DNA of 49,748 bases from Pseudanabaena cinerea FACHB-1277 (GTDB lineage Bacteria > Cyanobacteriota > Cyanobacteriia > Pseudanabaenales > Pseudanabaenaceae). Each line of letters starts with the position of its first letter. Within the stretch, counting starts at the first letter, position 1. The notes beneath the pieces are model-generated. The model made no database searches, was not told the DNA's origin, and worked only from the letters and a program-made list of their open reading frames with translations. The position numbers were made by a program, and so were the translations under genes. Positions 34,871 through 42,733 of the stretch are shown one piece after another. The stretch lies in contig NZ_JACJPY010000030.1 of NCBI RefSeq assembly GCF_014696345.1, forward strand, positions 1 to 49,748, in the 5' to 3' direction.

Positions 34871-36283
34871 ATGCAAATTTCTGATAAGTCTAGTTTTGAT
34901 AATATATCTAAAAATAGTCAGGTAAATGAATGGGAAATAAGTCCTCGCTTTGATGTCAAAAATCCACCCAAGCCAGAACTAATTGATGCCTGTGTCCATT
35001 GTGGCTTCTGTTTATCGACTTGTCCTAGCTATCGTGTCATTGGCAAAGAGACGGATTCACCACGCGGACGGATTTATTTAATGGATGGCATTAATGAGGG
35101 GGATATTCCTTTATCACCAGCGATCGCCCAACATTTTGATACCTGTTTAGGTTGTCTCGCCTGTGTCACCACTTGTCCGTCAGGGGTGCAGTATGACCAA
35201 TTGATCGAAGCAACCCGCGCCCAAGTTGAGCGCAATTACCCGCGATCGCTGCCTGAACAAGTATTGCGCCAATTCATTTTTGCCACCTTCCCCTATCCAA
35301 ATCGTCTGCGTGTCCTGCTTGCCCCTTTACTGGTTTATCAGAAATTAGGTTTTCAAAAATTATTGCGATCGCTAGGATGGTTAGAGAAATATCTGCCCAA
35401 ACAGATTGCCGCAATGGAATCCATTTTGCCAGCCTTGACTCCCCAAGCTTTTCAGGACAGCTTACCCGAACTTATTCCAGCCCAAGGGGAAAAACGCTAT
35501 CGCGTGGGAATGTTGCTAGGCTGTGTACAGCGTATATTTTTGCCAGAGGTGAATAATGCCACAGTGCGGGTATTGACTGCCAATGGCTGTGAGGTTGTCA
35601 TTCCCAAATCCCAAGGTTGCTGTGGGGCTTTGACCCATCACCAAGGACAGGAGTCACAGACGATCGCCCTTGCAAAGCAGACCATTGATAGTTTTGCAAA
35701 TCTTAATCTTGATGCCCTGTTGATCAATGCCTCAGGATGTGGACATACCCTCAAGGAATATGGGCATATTTTGCAGGATGATCCCGAATATGCAGAAAAG
35801 GCTAAAGTCTTCGCTAGTAAGGTGAAAGATGTGCAGGAATTTCTCGATCAAGTGGGCTTAACTGCTAAATTGCATCCCTTGCAGGAGCAGACATTGGCGA
35901 TCGCCTATCAAGACGCTTGCCATATGTTGCATGGACAAAAAATCAGTTTAGAGCCGCGCCGCCTCCTGCGACAGATTCCCAATGTACAGTTACGCGAATC
36001 AGTGGATGCTTCTCTTTGCTGTGGCAGTGCAGGGATCTATAACATTTTGCAACCAGAGATCGGTCACGAGTTAGGGCAGCAAAAGGTGACAAATCTCACG
36101 GACACAGGGGCAGAGCTAATTGCCTCGGCAAATGTCGGCTGTATCAGTCAAATTCGCAAACATCTCGACCTACAAAATCGCAATACTCTGCTGATGCACC
36201 CGATGGAATTGCTAGATTATTCCATTCAGGGCAGGAAACTGAGCAGCTACAACGCTTCGCGATCGGACTCAAAGCGAGCATAG
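34871..36283 (+). CDS. glcF: Glycolate oxidase-type iron-sulfur subunit (heterodisulfide-reductase-like)
   Basis: This 470-residue protein has two 4Fe-4S ferredoxin motifs: CVHCGFCLSTCP (C41, C44, C47, C51) and CLGCLACVTTCP (C92, C95, C98, C102). Two CCG domains follow (QGCCGALTHH and SLCCGSAGIYN). This is the layout of GlcF, which passes electrons from glycolate (or lactate) dehydrogenase to the membrane. It suits photorespiration in a RuBisCO-bearing organism. No glcD or glcE gene is adjacent. Lactate-type LutA relatives are shorter, so GlcF is preferred. Confidence 0.88.
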   Translation: MQISDKSSFDNISKNSQVNEWEISPRFDVKNPPKPELIDACVHCGFCLSTCPSYRVIGKETDSPRGRIYLMDGINEGDIPLSPAIAQHFDTCLGCLACVTTCPSGVQYDQLIEATRAQVERNYPRSLPEQVLRQFIFATFPYPNRLRVLLAPLLVYQKLGFQKLLRSLGWLEKYLPKQIAAMESILPALTPQAFQDSLPELIPAQGEKRYRVGMLLGCVQRIFLPEVNNATVRVLTANGCEVVIPKSQGCCGALTHHQGQESQTIALAKQTIDSFANLNLDALLINASGCGHTLKEYGHILQDDPEYAEKAKVFASKVKDVQEFLDQVGLTAKLHPLQEQTLAIAYQDACHMLHGQKISLEPRRLLRQIPNVQLRESVDASLCCGSAGIYNILQPEIGHELGQQKVTNLTDTGAELIASANVGCISQIRKHLDLQNRNTLLMHPMELLDYSIQGRKLSSYNASRSDSKRA

Positions 36284-36319
36284 ATGTAAAAGTTTGGCAT
36301 TGTCACATTTGCAAATCCT

Positions 36320-36412
36320 TTAGGACTTACGCAAGAGACCTTGAAGCCCTGATTTTAGCCTAGGGCAATTCATGAATTGCCCCTACTTTTGGTTGCTTTA
36401 CGTAAGTCCTAA
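36320..36412. mobile_element. MITE-like element with inverted ends TTAGGACTTACG
   Basis: The left end TTAGGACTTACGCAA and the right end TTACGTAAGTCCTAA form 14-15 bp inverted repeats with one mismatch around a 60-bp core. The core contains a palindrome (GGGCAATTCATGAATTGCCC). A closely similar core occurs at 41228-41282. The element lies between the converging glcF and ffh genes. Confidence 0.75.
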
Positions 36413-36413
36413 T

Positions 36414-37841
36414 CTATAACTCTCCAAATCCTTTCTTCTTTTTCTTCTTCTTTCCATAGGCAGGATTGCCCGATGGTGCAGTATTGCCGCCCATCCCAGG
36501 AAAGCCGCCGCCGCCCATGTTTGGCATTCCTGGGAAATTTGGCATTCGTCCCTGCCCCATTTGCTGCATCATTGTCCTCATTTTCTGGAAGTCAGCAACC
36601 AATTTAGTTACATCCTGTAACTTATGTCCAGAGCCTTGGGCGATCCTTTGTTTGCGGCTAGGGCTTTTGGCTATTAAATCAGGATCTTTACGTTCCTGCT
36701 TGGTCATGGAGCTAATCATCGACTCACAGCGCTTAAGTTGCTTTTCTGCTTCCTGAATTTGGGCATCATTAATTTTCATGCCTGGCAGCATTTTTAGCAT
36801 TCCCCCAAAGGAACCCATATTTTTCATCATGCGTGTATTCTTCAGGAAGTCGTCAAAGTCAAACTTTGCACTCAAAATCTTCTCTTGGAGCTTTTCCGCA
36901 TCGGCAATATCAATCTCTTCCTGAGCCTTTTCCACCAGAGTCAGCACATCACCCATCCCTAAGATGCGCGAAGCCATCCGTTCAGGATAGAAGGGTTGCA
37001 AAGCTTCAACCTTTTCCCCGACACCGATAAATTTAATGGGCTGCCCTGAGATTTGTCTGACCGATAGTGCCGCCCCACCGCGAGTATCGCCATCCATCTT
37101 CGTCAAGATCGCGCCTGTGATCCCAATCTCGTCATGGAAAGTGCGGGTTAATGTCGCCGCCTCTTGTCCTGTCATTGCATCGACAACTAGCAGCACTTCA
37201 TCGGGCTGAATAGCATTCTTGACGCGCTTCAGTTCATCCATCATGTCGAGATCGATCTGCAAGCGCCCTGCCGTATCCACTATTACGGTATTAACGCCTA
37301 ATTCCCTAGCCTTTGCCAAGCCCTGACGAGCGATTTCCACAGGGTCAGCGTCTGCACCCATTTCAAAAACAGGCACATTGATCTGTCTGCCAAGGGTGAG
37401 CAATTGATCGATCGCCGCAGGACGATATACGTCAGTGGCGACTAATAGGGCGCTGCGCTCTAGTTTGCGTAAATGTAAAGCTAATTTGGCAGTGGCGGTG
37501 GTTTTACCTGTACCCTGCAAACCTGCCATCAAAATTACTGTTGGTGCGTTAGTTGCCTCGACAAGTGGCACATTTGCCTCGCCCATTGTCTTTACTAACT
37601 CGTCATAGACGATCTTAATAAATTGTTGATCAGGACGCACACCCGCAATGACATCAGCGCCCTGAGCCTGTTTAGAAATTTCTTCAACAAATTCTTTGAC
37701 AACCTGTAGGTTTACGTCTGCCTCTAATAGCGCCCTTCGCACCTCACGAATCGCGCTTTGTATATTGGATTCAGAGATTTTGTCCTGTCCACGCAATTTT
37801 TTCCAAGCCGACTCAAACTTATCGGCGATTTCGTCAAACAT
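36414..37841 (-). CDS. ffh: Signal recognition particle protein Ffh (SRP54)
   Basis: This is a 475-residue protein. The N domain is followed by a GTPase with GLQGTGKTTATAKLA (107-121), DTAGRLQIDLDMM and TKMDGDTRGGAALS. The C-terminal M domain has methionine-rich helices and ends with a Gly/Met/Pro tail and a lysine run (KKKKKKKGFGEL). Ffh with 4.5S RNA targets membrane proteins to FtsY. I did not find the SRP RNA gene in this window. Confidence 0.97.
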   Translation of the reverse strand: MFDEIADKFESAWKKLRGQDKISESNIQSAIREVRRALLEADVNLQVVKEFVEEISKQAQGADVIAGVRPDQQFIKIVYDELVKTMGEANVPLVEATNAPTVILMAGLQGTGKTTATAKLALHLRKLERSALLVATDVYRPAAIDQLLTLGRQINVPVFEMGADADPVEIARQGLAKARELGVNTVIVDTAGRLQIDLDMMDELKRVKNAIQPDEVLLVVDAMTGQEAATLTRTFHDEIGITGAILTKMDGDTRGGAALSVRQISGQPIKFIGVGEKVEALQPFYPERMASRILGMGDVLTLVEKAQEEIDIADAEKLQEKILSAKFDFDDFLKNTRMMKNMGSFGGMLKMLPGMKINDAQIQEAEKQLKRCESMISSMTKQERKDPDLIAKSPSRKQRIAQGSGHKLQDVTKLVADFQKMRTMMQQMGQGRMPNFPGMPNMGGGGFPGMGGNTAPSGNPAYGKKKKKKKGFGEL

Positions 37842-37969
37842 ATCTAGTTTTACTTTTGCTGTTGATTGTACCTACTAATTTACCGTTACCACTGTGACTT
37901 TGATCGCGATCTGCCAAAATTGTGGTCTGAAACAGCCTGTGGTTTTAGGCTTTGAGTATGGTGAGCTAC

Positions 37970-38887
37970 TTACAAATGAAACTGGCGATAAACTTCACTG
38001 GCGGCGCGGTGTAGTAATGAATGGCGATAGACCAGCGATCGCATATCTTCGCAATAGCCACCACCGATGACACTGGCAACGGGGATGCCCTGAGCAACGC
38101 AAGTACTCAAAACCTGCATCTCACGCCGATATAACCCCGCATCGGTCAGCGCCAATTTGCCAAGGCGATCGCCAATGTGCGGATCAACCCCTGCATCATA
38201 GAGAACTAAATCGGGTCGCAATTCTGTTAATAGGTCGGGCAGGTATTGGGCGAGGGTGCGTAAGTAAGCATCATCTTCCATTCCTGCGGGTAAAGGCACA
38301 TCCAGATCACTAGTTTGTTTGACCAATGGAAAGTTAATTTGGCAATGGAGCGAAAAGGTAAATACTTGCGATTCATTTTGGAAGATCACTGCCGTGCCAT
38401 CCCCCTGATGCACATCAAGATCCACGATTAAAATCCTTTTGACTAAACCCTCATTGAGAAGTACCCGTGAGGCGATCGCCAAATCATTAAATATACAAAA
38501 ACCCGATCCATAGCTAGGGAAAGCATGGTGGGTTCCCCCTGCGGTGTTGCAGGCTAAACCGTGGGTGAGGGCAAGCCTCGCGGTGAGCAATGTGCCGCCG
38601 ACCGCAATTCTGGTTCGATAGGCAAGTTCTTCACTCCAAGGTAAACCAATGCGCCTCTGTGCCTTAGGCTCTAAATTGCCCTGCCAATAGGCTTCCACAT
38701 AATCGCGATCGTGGACTAGGGCGATCGCCTCCAAGTCTGGCAGTTCGGGCGTAAAAAATTGTGCTGGCTGCGCCACCCCATCGGCGATCAGCATTTCGTA
38801 GAGTAGCCGAAATTTTGCCATCGGGAAGCGATGACTATCGGCGATGGGCGCAACATATTTAGGATGATAGACAATTGGTAAACTCAT
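37970..38887 (-). CDS. Histone deacetylase superfamily (AcuC/HdaH-like) protein
   Basis: This is a 305-residue protein from ATG 38887 (MSLPIVYHPKYVAPI), preferred over 38899 because of the GGGGATTT spacing and because the earlier ATG lies inside a hairpin. Zinc-deacetylase motifs are GGTHHAFPSYGSGFCIFNDL, DLDVHQGDGTA (metal-binding D and H) and LYDAGVDPH. The family removes acetyl groups from lysines, polyamines or small molecules; the substrate cannot be read from sequence. It is downstream of hisB in the same direction. Confidence 0.88.
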   Translation of the reverse strand: MSLPIVYHPKYVAPIADSHRFPMAKFRLLYEMLIADGVAQPAQFFTPELPDLEAIALVHDRDYVEAYWQGNLEPKAQRRIGLPWSEELAYRTRIAVGGTLLTARLALTHGLACNTAGGTHHAFPSYGSGFCIFNDLAIASRVLLNEGLVKRILIVDLDVHQGDGTAVIFQNESQVFTFSLHCQINFPLVKQTSDLDVPLPAGMEDDAYLRTLAQYLPDLLTELRPDLVLYDAGVDPHIGDRLGKLALTDAGLYRREMQVLSTCVAQGIPVASVIGGGYCEDMRSLVYRHSLLHRAASEVYRQFHL

Positions 38888-38895
38888 ATAAATCC

Positions 38896-38928
38896 CCAAG
38901 AGCCTTCCGCAAAGTGGGAGGCTCTTGG
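38896..38928 (-). promoter_or_regulatory. Intercistronic hairpin between hisB and the deacetylase gene
   Basis: CCAAGAGCCT and AGGCTCTTGG form a perfect 10-bp stem with a 13-base loop. No T run follows on the minus strand, so a role in processing or attenuation is more likely than full termination. Confidence 0.6.
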
Positions 38929-38939
38929 AAGCAATCTAT

Positions 38940-39542
38940 TTACAAAACTCCCTTAGAACTGGGAATTAAACTGGCACGACGCGGATCGACTTCCACTGCC
39001 ATGCGTAAGGCACGGGCAAAGGCTTTGAAGGAGGCTTCGATAATGTGATGGGAATTGCCACTGGTCAATAAACGCAGATGCAGGGTCATTTGGGCATGAT
39101 TGACCACTGCCTGATAGAATTCGCGCACCAGTTCGGTATCGTAGGTTCCCACTCTCTGATTGGGAATTACTAAGCCATAGACGAGATAGGGGCGACCCGA
39201 AAAATCGAGGGCAACCTGCACTAAAGACTCATCTAAAGGCGCGACAAAATGCCCAAATCTAGCAATGCCTTTGCGATCGCCTAATGCCTGCCCGATCGCC
39301 TGTCCTAACACAATCCCCACATCCTCATTGGTGTGATGATCATCAATATGCAGATCCCCCACTGCCTGCACATCAAGATCGATCAATCCGTGGGAACAGA
39401 TCTGATGCAGCATATGATCGAGAAAGGGAATACCTGTGTTGATGTTGCCTTTGCCAGTACCATCCAAATTGAGGGATATGGTGACATCGGTTTCACCAGT
39501 TTGACGATGGACGGTGGCGGTGCGGGGGGTATCGTAGGACAT
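38940..39542 (-). CDS. hisB: Imidazoleglycerol-phosphate dehydratase
   Basis: This 200-residue enzyme of histidine synthesis is of the monofunctional type. Metal-binding motifs are [24 protein letters not shown] and [20 protein letters not shown]. The length is typical. It is upstream of the deacetylase gene and downstream of a small membrane-protein remnant. Confidence 0.97.
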   Translation of the reverse strand: MSYDTPRTATVHRQTGETDVTISLNLDGTGKGNINTGIPFLDHMLHQICSHGLIDLDVQAVGDLHIDDHHTNEDVGIVLGQAIGQALGDRKGIARFGHFVAPLDESLVQVALDFSGRPYLVYGLVIPNQRVGTYDTELVREFYQAVVNHAQMTLHLRLLTSGNSHHIIEASFKAFARALRMAVEVDPRRASLIPSSKGVL

Positions 39543-39554
39543 GGCTTGAGCGCG

Positions 39555-39701
39555 TTAATAGTATGCTAATTTTAGCAAAAGCCAAGCAGTTATCACCAAA
39601 GCCATCAGATTACAGCAAATTCCGAGCAAGCCCGCCACAAAAGAGCTACCTAAAAGCTTCAAAGGAGATGCCACAATGGTGAAACCAATTAAGGTAGTGA
39701 T
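39555..39701 (-). pseudogene. C-terminal remnant of a small membrane protein
   Basis: The minus-strand frame gives TLIGFTIVASPLKLLGSSFV, AGLLGICCNLMALVITAWLL and LKLAYY before the TAA at 39555-39557, 12 bases upstream of hisB. The peptide has two hydrophobic stretches. Upstream the frame is closed by a TAG and no ATG precedes the first segment. This looks like the tail of a truncated integral membrane protein. A very short gene starting at a GTG cannot be excluded. Confidence 0.4.
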
Positions 39702-39759
39702 CTACAAGTAGTAGTAAAGCTAATTGCTCAACCAGTATGGTTCTTGTGGAATATTTAAT

Positions 39760-39880
39760 GAGACTGTCAAGTAAAATGTGTAAAGTCTAGAGACTAGAGG
39801 TGGAGACGATTCTCGAAGAGGATGGCAAAGCGATTAAGAGCAGGTTTCCAATCGCGAATTGGTATAGTCCATTTCTTAGA
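39760..39880 (-). mobile_element. IS256-family insertion-sequence end with transposase C-terminus
   Basis: The minus-strand frame ending at the TAG at 39794-39796 encodes KKWTIPIRDWKPALNRFAIL then FENRLHL. This is the typical C-terminus of IS256/Mutator-type transposases. Just beyond it, GAGACTGTCAAGTAAAATGT (from 39760) resembles the IS256 terminal inverted repeat. The rest of the element is missing. Confidence 0.7.
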
Positions 39881-40162
39881 AATATGTCGTGACTGACGAC
39901 TTAACTCAAGACTACATCCCTGAAGTACAAGCTATTTGCTCCATGCCTGACGATATCTTTTTAGTGACTATCTAAGGCGATCGCCTTGTGAGCATTAGAG
40001 AAAAGCTAATCCAAGAGCTCGAGCGATCGCTCCACCAGTAAAAAATGTATTATAAGCTACAGAATCAAATTCCATAAATTGCTGCAAAGATATTTGCGAA
40101 AACACTACAGGTATTATGATAAGAAAGCAAATTACCAAAAACAAACCTAGATAAACCAGACC
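39881..40162. other. Intergenic stretch before ilvE
   Basis: About 280 bp lie between the IS256 remnant and ilvE. A minus-strand hydrophobic frame (VYLGLFLVICFLIIIPVVFS, within 39995-40237) overlaps the ilvE start and lacks a plausible start of its own. I treat it as non-coding or a remnant. The ilvE promoter must be here. Confidence 0.5.
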
Positions 40163-41083
40163 ATGACCATACAATACGCCTACATACGCGGGAATTTTGT
40201 TCCCCTCGAAGATGCGACTATTAATGTTCGCACCCATGCATTTTTATATGGTACGGCAGTATTTGAGGGCGTGAAGGCGTATTGGCTACCCGCAGAAAAC
40301 CGCATGGCAGCGTTTCGGCTTGAGGAGCATTACCAACGTTTAATCCAAAGCTGTCGGATTATTGGGTTACAGCACCCCCTTGACGTGGAGACGATGGTGG
40401 ATATTACCAAAGAATTAATCCGCCGTAACCAATGTAATTCTTCGACTTACATCCGTCCGATTATTTATAAAGCCGATCTTCGCATTGGTCCAATTCTGAA
40501 AGTTCCCCATACCCACGATGATTTCTGTTTATTTAGCTTGCCGATGGATGGCTATCTTGATACTAGTAGTGGCATTAAGGTGGGTGTATCTTCGTGGCGA
40601 CGTTTGGATGACAATGCGATTCCTGCCCGTGCCAAGGTGAATGGAGCTTATGTAAACACCGCCTTGGCGAAGACCGATGGCTATGCGTCTGGGTTTGATG
40701 ACGTGGTGGTTTTGACCAATGAAGGCCATGTGGCAGAAGGCAGTGCCATGAATTTATTTCTGGTGAGAAATGGCAAATTGATTACTAGTTCGATCACTGA
40801 CAATATTCTGGAAGGTATCACCCGCGCTTCGGTGGTGGAGTTGGCGGCAAAGGAATTGGGCATCGAGACTATATCGCGATCGATCGATCGCACCGAGCTA
40901 TATGTTGCTGATGAAGCTTTCTTTGTGGGCACGGCAACTGAGCTTGCACCGATCACCAGTTTTGATCATCGTCCTGTGGGCGATGGCATTGTGGGCGAAA
41001 TCACGAAGAAGTTGCGCGATCTTTACAGCAAGGCTGTTCAAGGTTTGCTCCCCGATTATCATCATTGGCTGACAAAAATCTAA
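40163..41083 (+). CDS. ilvE: Branched-chain amino acid aminotransferase
   Basis: This 306-residue class IV PLP aminotransferase transfers amino groups to the keto acids of Val, Leu and Ile. The catalytic PLP lysine is in ARAKVNGAYVNTALAK (K158). HAFLYGTAVFEGVKAY near the N-terminus and EGSAMNLFLVRNGK are family motifs. It is not in an operon with other ilv genes here. A MITE follows immediately. Confidence 0.95.
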   Translation: MTIQYAYIRGNFVPLEDATINVRTHAFLYGTAVFEGVKAYWLPAENRMAAFRLEEHYQRLIQSCRIIGLQHPLDVETMVDITKELIRRNQCNSSTYIRPIIYKADLRIGPILKVPHTHDDFCLFSLPMDGYLDTSSGIKVGVSSWRRLDDNAIPARAKVNGAYVNTALAKTDGYASGFDDVVVLTNEGHVAEGSAMNLFLVRNGKLITSSITDNILEGITRASVVELAAKELGIETISRSIDRTELYVADEAFFVGTATELAPITSFDHRPVGDGIVGEITKKLRDLYSKAVQGLLPDYHHWLTKI

Positions 41084-41107
41084 ACCCTGCACAAGATACC
41101 TTTAGAC

Positions 41108-41227
41108 CTGATTGACTGACGAATCTTAACTATAAACGGGCAAGATGCCCATTCCACAAGGATTCTGCCTTTGTGGGTCAGACATCTTGTCTGACAAGGC
41201 TTGCAAGTACTTTTGTCAGTCAATCAG
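41108..41227. mobile_element. MITE-like element with 13-bp perfect terminal inverted repeats
   Basis: CTGATTGACTGAC and GTCAGTCAATCAG bound 120 bp. The interior holds a second inverted pair (GTCAGACATCTTGTCTGAC) and no frame of interest. It lies between the converging ilvE and Uma2 genes. Confidence 0.75.
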
Positions 41228-41282
41228 CCTTGAAACCCTGATTCTAGCCTAGGGGCAATTCATGAACTGCCCCTACTTTTGG
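41228..41282. repeat. Palindrome-bearing dispersed repeat, shared with 36320-36412
   Basis: CCTTGAAACCCTGATTCTAG, then CCTAGGGGCAATTCATGAAC and TGCCCCTACTTTTGG, is nearly identical to the core of the element at 36320-36412. Here the outer TTAGGACTTACG ends are missing. It runs up to and just over the stop of the Uma2 gene. Confidence 0.8.
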
Positions 41283-41992
41283 CTCAAAATTTCCTTGACC
41301 ATAGCCCGAAATTCGATCTCAGCCGCATTTTCATCCTGCTCTGCTTTTACTAAAAAATTATATAGCTGTTCTTTTTGAAATAAAGGAAATGTGGGACTCC
41401 GATCGCATTCGATATATTCCAAATATGGTGATTCCGATTCTGATGCTAATTCTATTGCCGATTCTGTTTTGGGGAGTACATAAATTTTTAGCTCCTCTCC
41501 ATTAAATCGCCAAAGTTCTGGCACACCAAGACTGGCATAAAGATTGTTCTTATCAATATCCGTGTGGTTAATATCTACTTCAACGACAAGATCGGGAGGC
41601 GGATCTTGCATAAAATCAACGATTTTCCCTGCAACCTTGGGTTGATTTTGAATGTAAAAGGCGCAGTCTGGCTCTACACCCCTTGCCAGATCGGGACGAT
41701 TAATCGTGGTCGATCGCATTGATTTGAGTTTTAGCCCCATTTCTAATGAGAAAATGCGAATGAACAAACCGATCAATTCCCTTGAATATTCGTGAGTTTC
41801 TAATGGCATAGTAATTTCAAGAATGCCGCGATCGTATGTCAGCCTTGCTGCACGGCTTTGGGGGAGGGCATTGAGAATTTGTTGATAGGCTAACCAATTG
41901 ATCCCTTTTAAGGCAACTCGATTTTCGCCTTGTTTATTTTTTTTTATTTTCTTTATTTTCGCCTTGTTTATTCTCACCTTGTTTAAGGGCAT
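41273..41992 (-). CDS. Uma2-family (DUF820) PD-(D/E)xK-fold protein
   Basis: This is a 239-residue protein from ATG 41992 (MPLNKVRINKAKIKKIKKNK), with a lysine-rich low-complexity opening encoded by an A-rich repeat. The core has LTYDRGILEITMPLETHEYS, GVEPDCAFYI and PPPDLVVEVDINHTDIDKN, then GVPELWRFNGEELKIYVL. This is the standard Uma2 pattern with the D and E-V residues of the nuclease fold. The family is very abundant in cyanobacteria; its function is poorly defined. The stop falls inside a dispersed repeat. It is divergent from the next gene. Confidence 0.85.
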   Translation of the reverse strand: MPLNKVRINKAKIKKIKKNKQGENRVALKGINWLAYQQILNALPQSRAARLTYDRGILEITMPLETHEYSRELIGLFIRIFSLEMGLKLKSMRSTTINRPDLARGVEPDCAFYIQNQPKVAGKIVDFMQDPPPDLVVEVDINHTDIDKNNLYASLGVPELWRFNGEELKIYVLPKTESAIELASESESPYLEYIECDRSPTFPLFQKEQLYNFLVKAEQDENAAEIEFRAMVKEILSQK

Positions 41993-42143
41993 GGCTAGAT
42001 TGTGAAGTGGATAGAGGTAATTCTGGTGGTGAAATCGCGAGAACCATATATTAACCACAAATCAGATGGCTGTATTCTATCAAGATAATCAACGAAGACA
42101 AAGAGACTTGTCTGTACACATCGGAGAACTTGGCTGAACAAAA

Positions 42144-42710
42144 ATGAAAGCAATCCTGCGAAAAAAGTTAATTCAACAACGTTGCCAGATTCCCGATGAA
42201 GTCTGGCAGCAGCGTAGTCAAGCAATTTGCGATCGCCTGTCTAATTTGCCGCAATTTCCTCAAGCCCAAAATATTTTGGCTTATACGAGTTTTCGCCGCG
42301 AACCCGATCTAACTGCACTTTGGCAAAAGTTTCCTGATCGAAATTGGGGATTTCCCCGTTGTGTTGGTCAAGATTTAGTTTGGCATCAAGTGCCGATCGC
42401 TGACTTTGCTGTGGCAATGCGATCGGGCGCTTACGGCATTTTAGAGCCTAATCCTGATTTGCCGTCCATGGATTTAGGGCAGGTAGATTTGATCTTGATC
42501 GCGGCGGTGGCTTGCGATCTCCGAGGCTATCGATTGGGCTATGGGGGCGGCTTTTATGACCGTTGGTTGCCCCATGCCAAGGGCGCAAAAATTGGAATTA
42601 TTTTTAATGAATTTTATTTAGAGGAATTACCAAATGATCCTTGGGATGTGAAATTAGATGCGATCGTCACAGAACTCACGGTAAAATACATTAATCTGCA
42701 TATTTTTTAA
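42144..42710 (+). CDS. 5-formyltetrahydrofolate cyclo-ligase
   Basis: This 188-residue enzyme converts 5-formyl-THF to 5,10-methenyl-THF with ATP. Hallmarks are the basic start [26 protein letters not shown], and the ATP/folate motif [15 protein letters not shown]. The length is usual. It precedes pheT by 23 bp on the same strand, so the two probably share a transcript. Confidence 0.93.
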   Translation: MKAILRKKLIQQRCQIPDEVWQQRSQAICDRLSNLPQFPQAQNILAYTSFRREPDLTALWQKFPDRNWGFPRCVGQDLVWHQVPIADFAVAMRSGAYGILEPNPDLPSMDLGQVDLILIAAVACDLRGYRLGYGGGFYDRWLPHAKGAKIGIIFNEFYLEELPNDPWDVKLDAIVTELTVKYINLHIF

Positions 42711-42733
42711 TACTTTTTCCCCAAGAACTGGCA

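Noticed and set aside
34607-34876. An 89-codon minus-strand frame
   Set aside because: It runs through the tRNA-Thr gene and has no protein-like features.
39995-40237. Hydrophobic 80-codon minus-strand frame overlapping ilvE
   Set aside because: Its start lies inside ilvE and no family is recognisable. It is probably a chance frame or an unidentifiable remnant.
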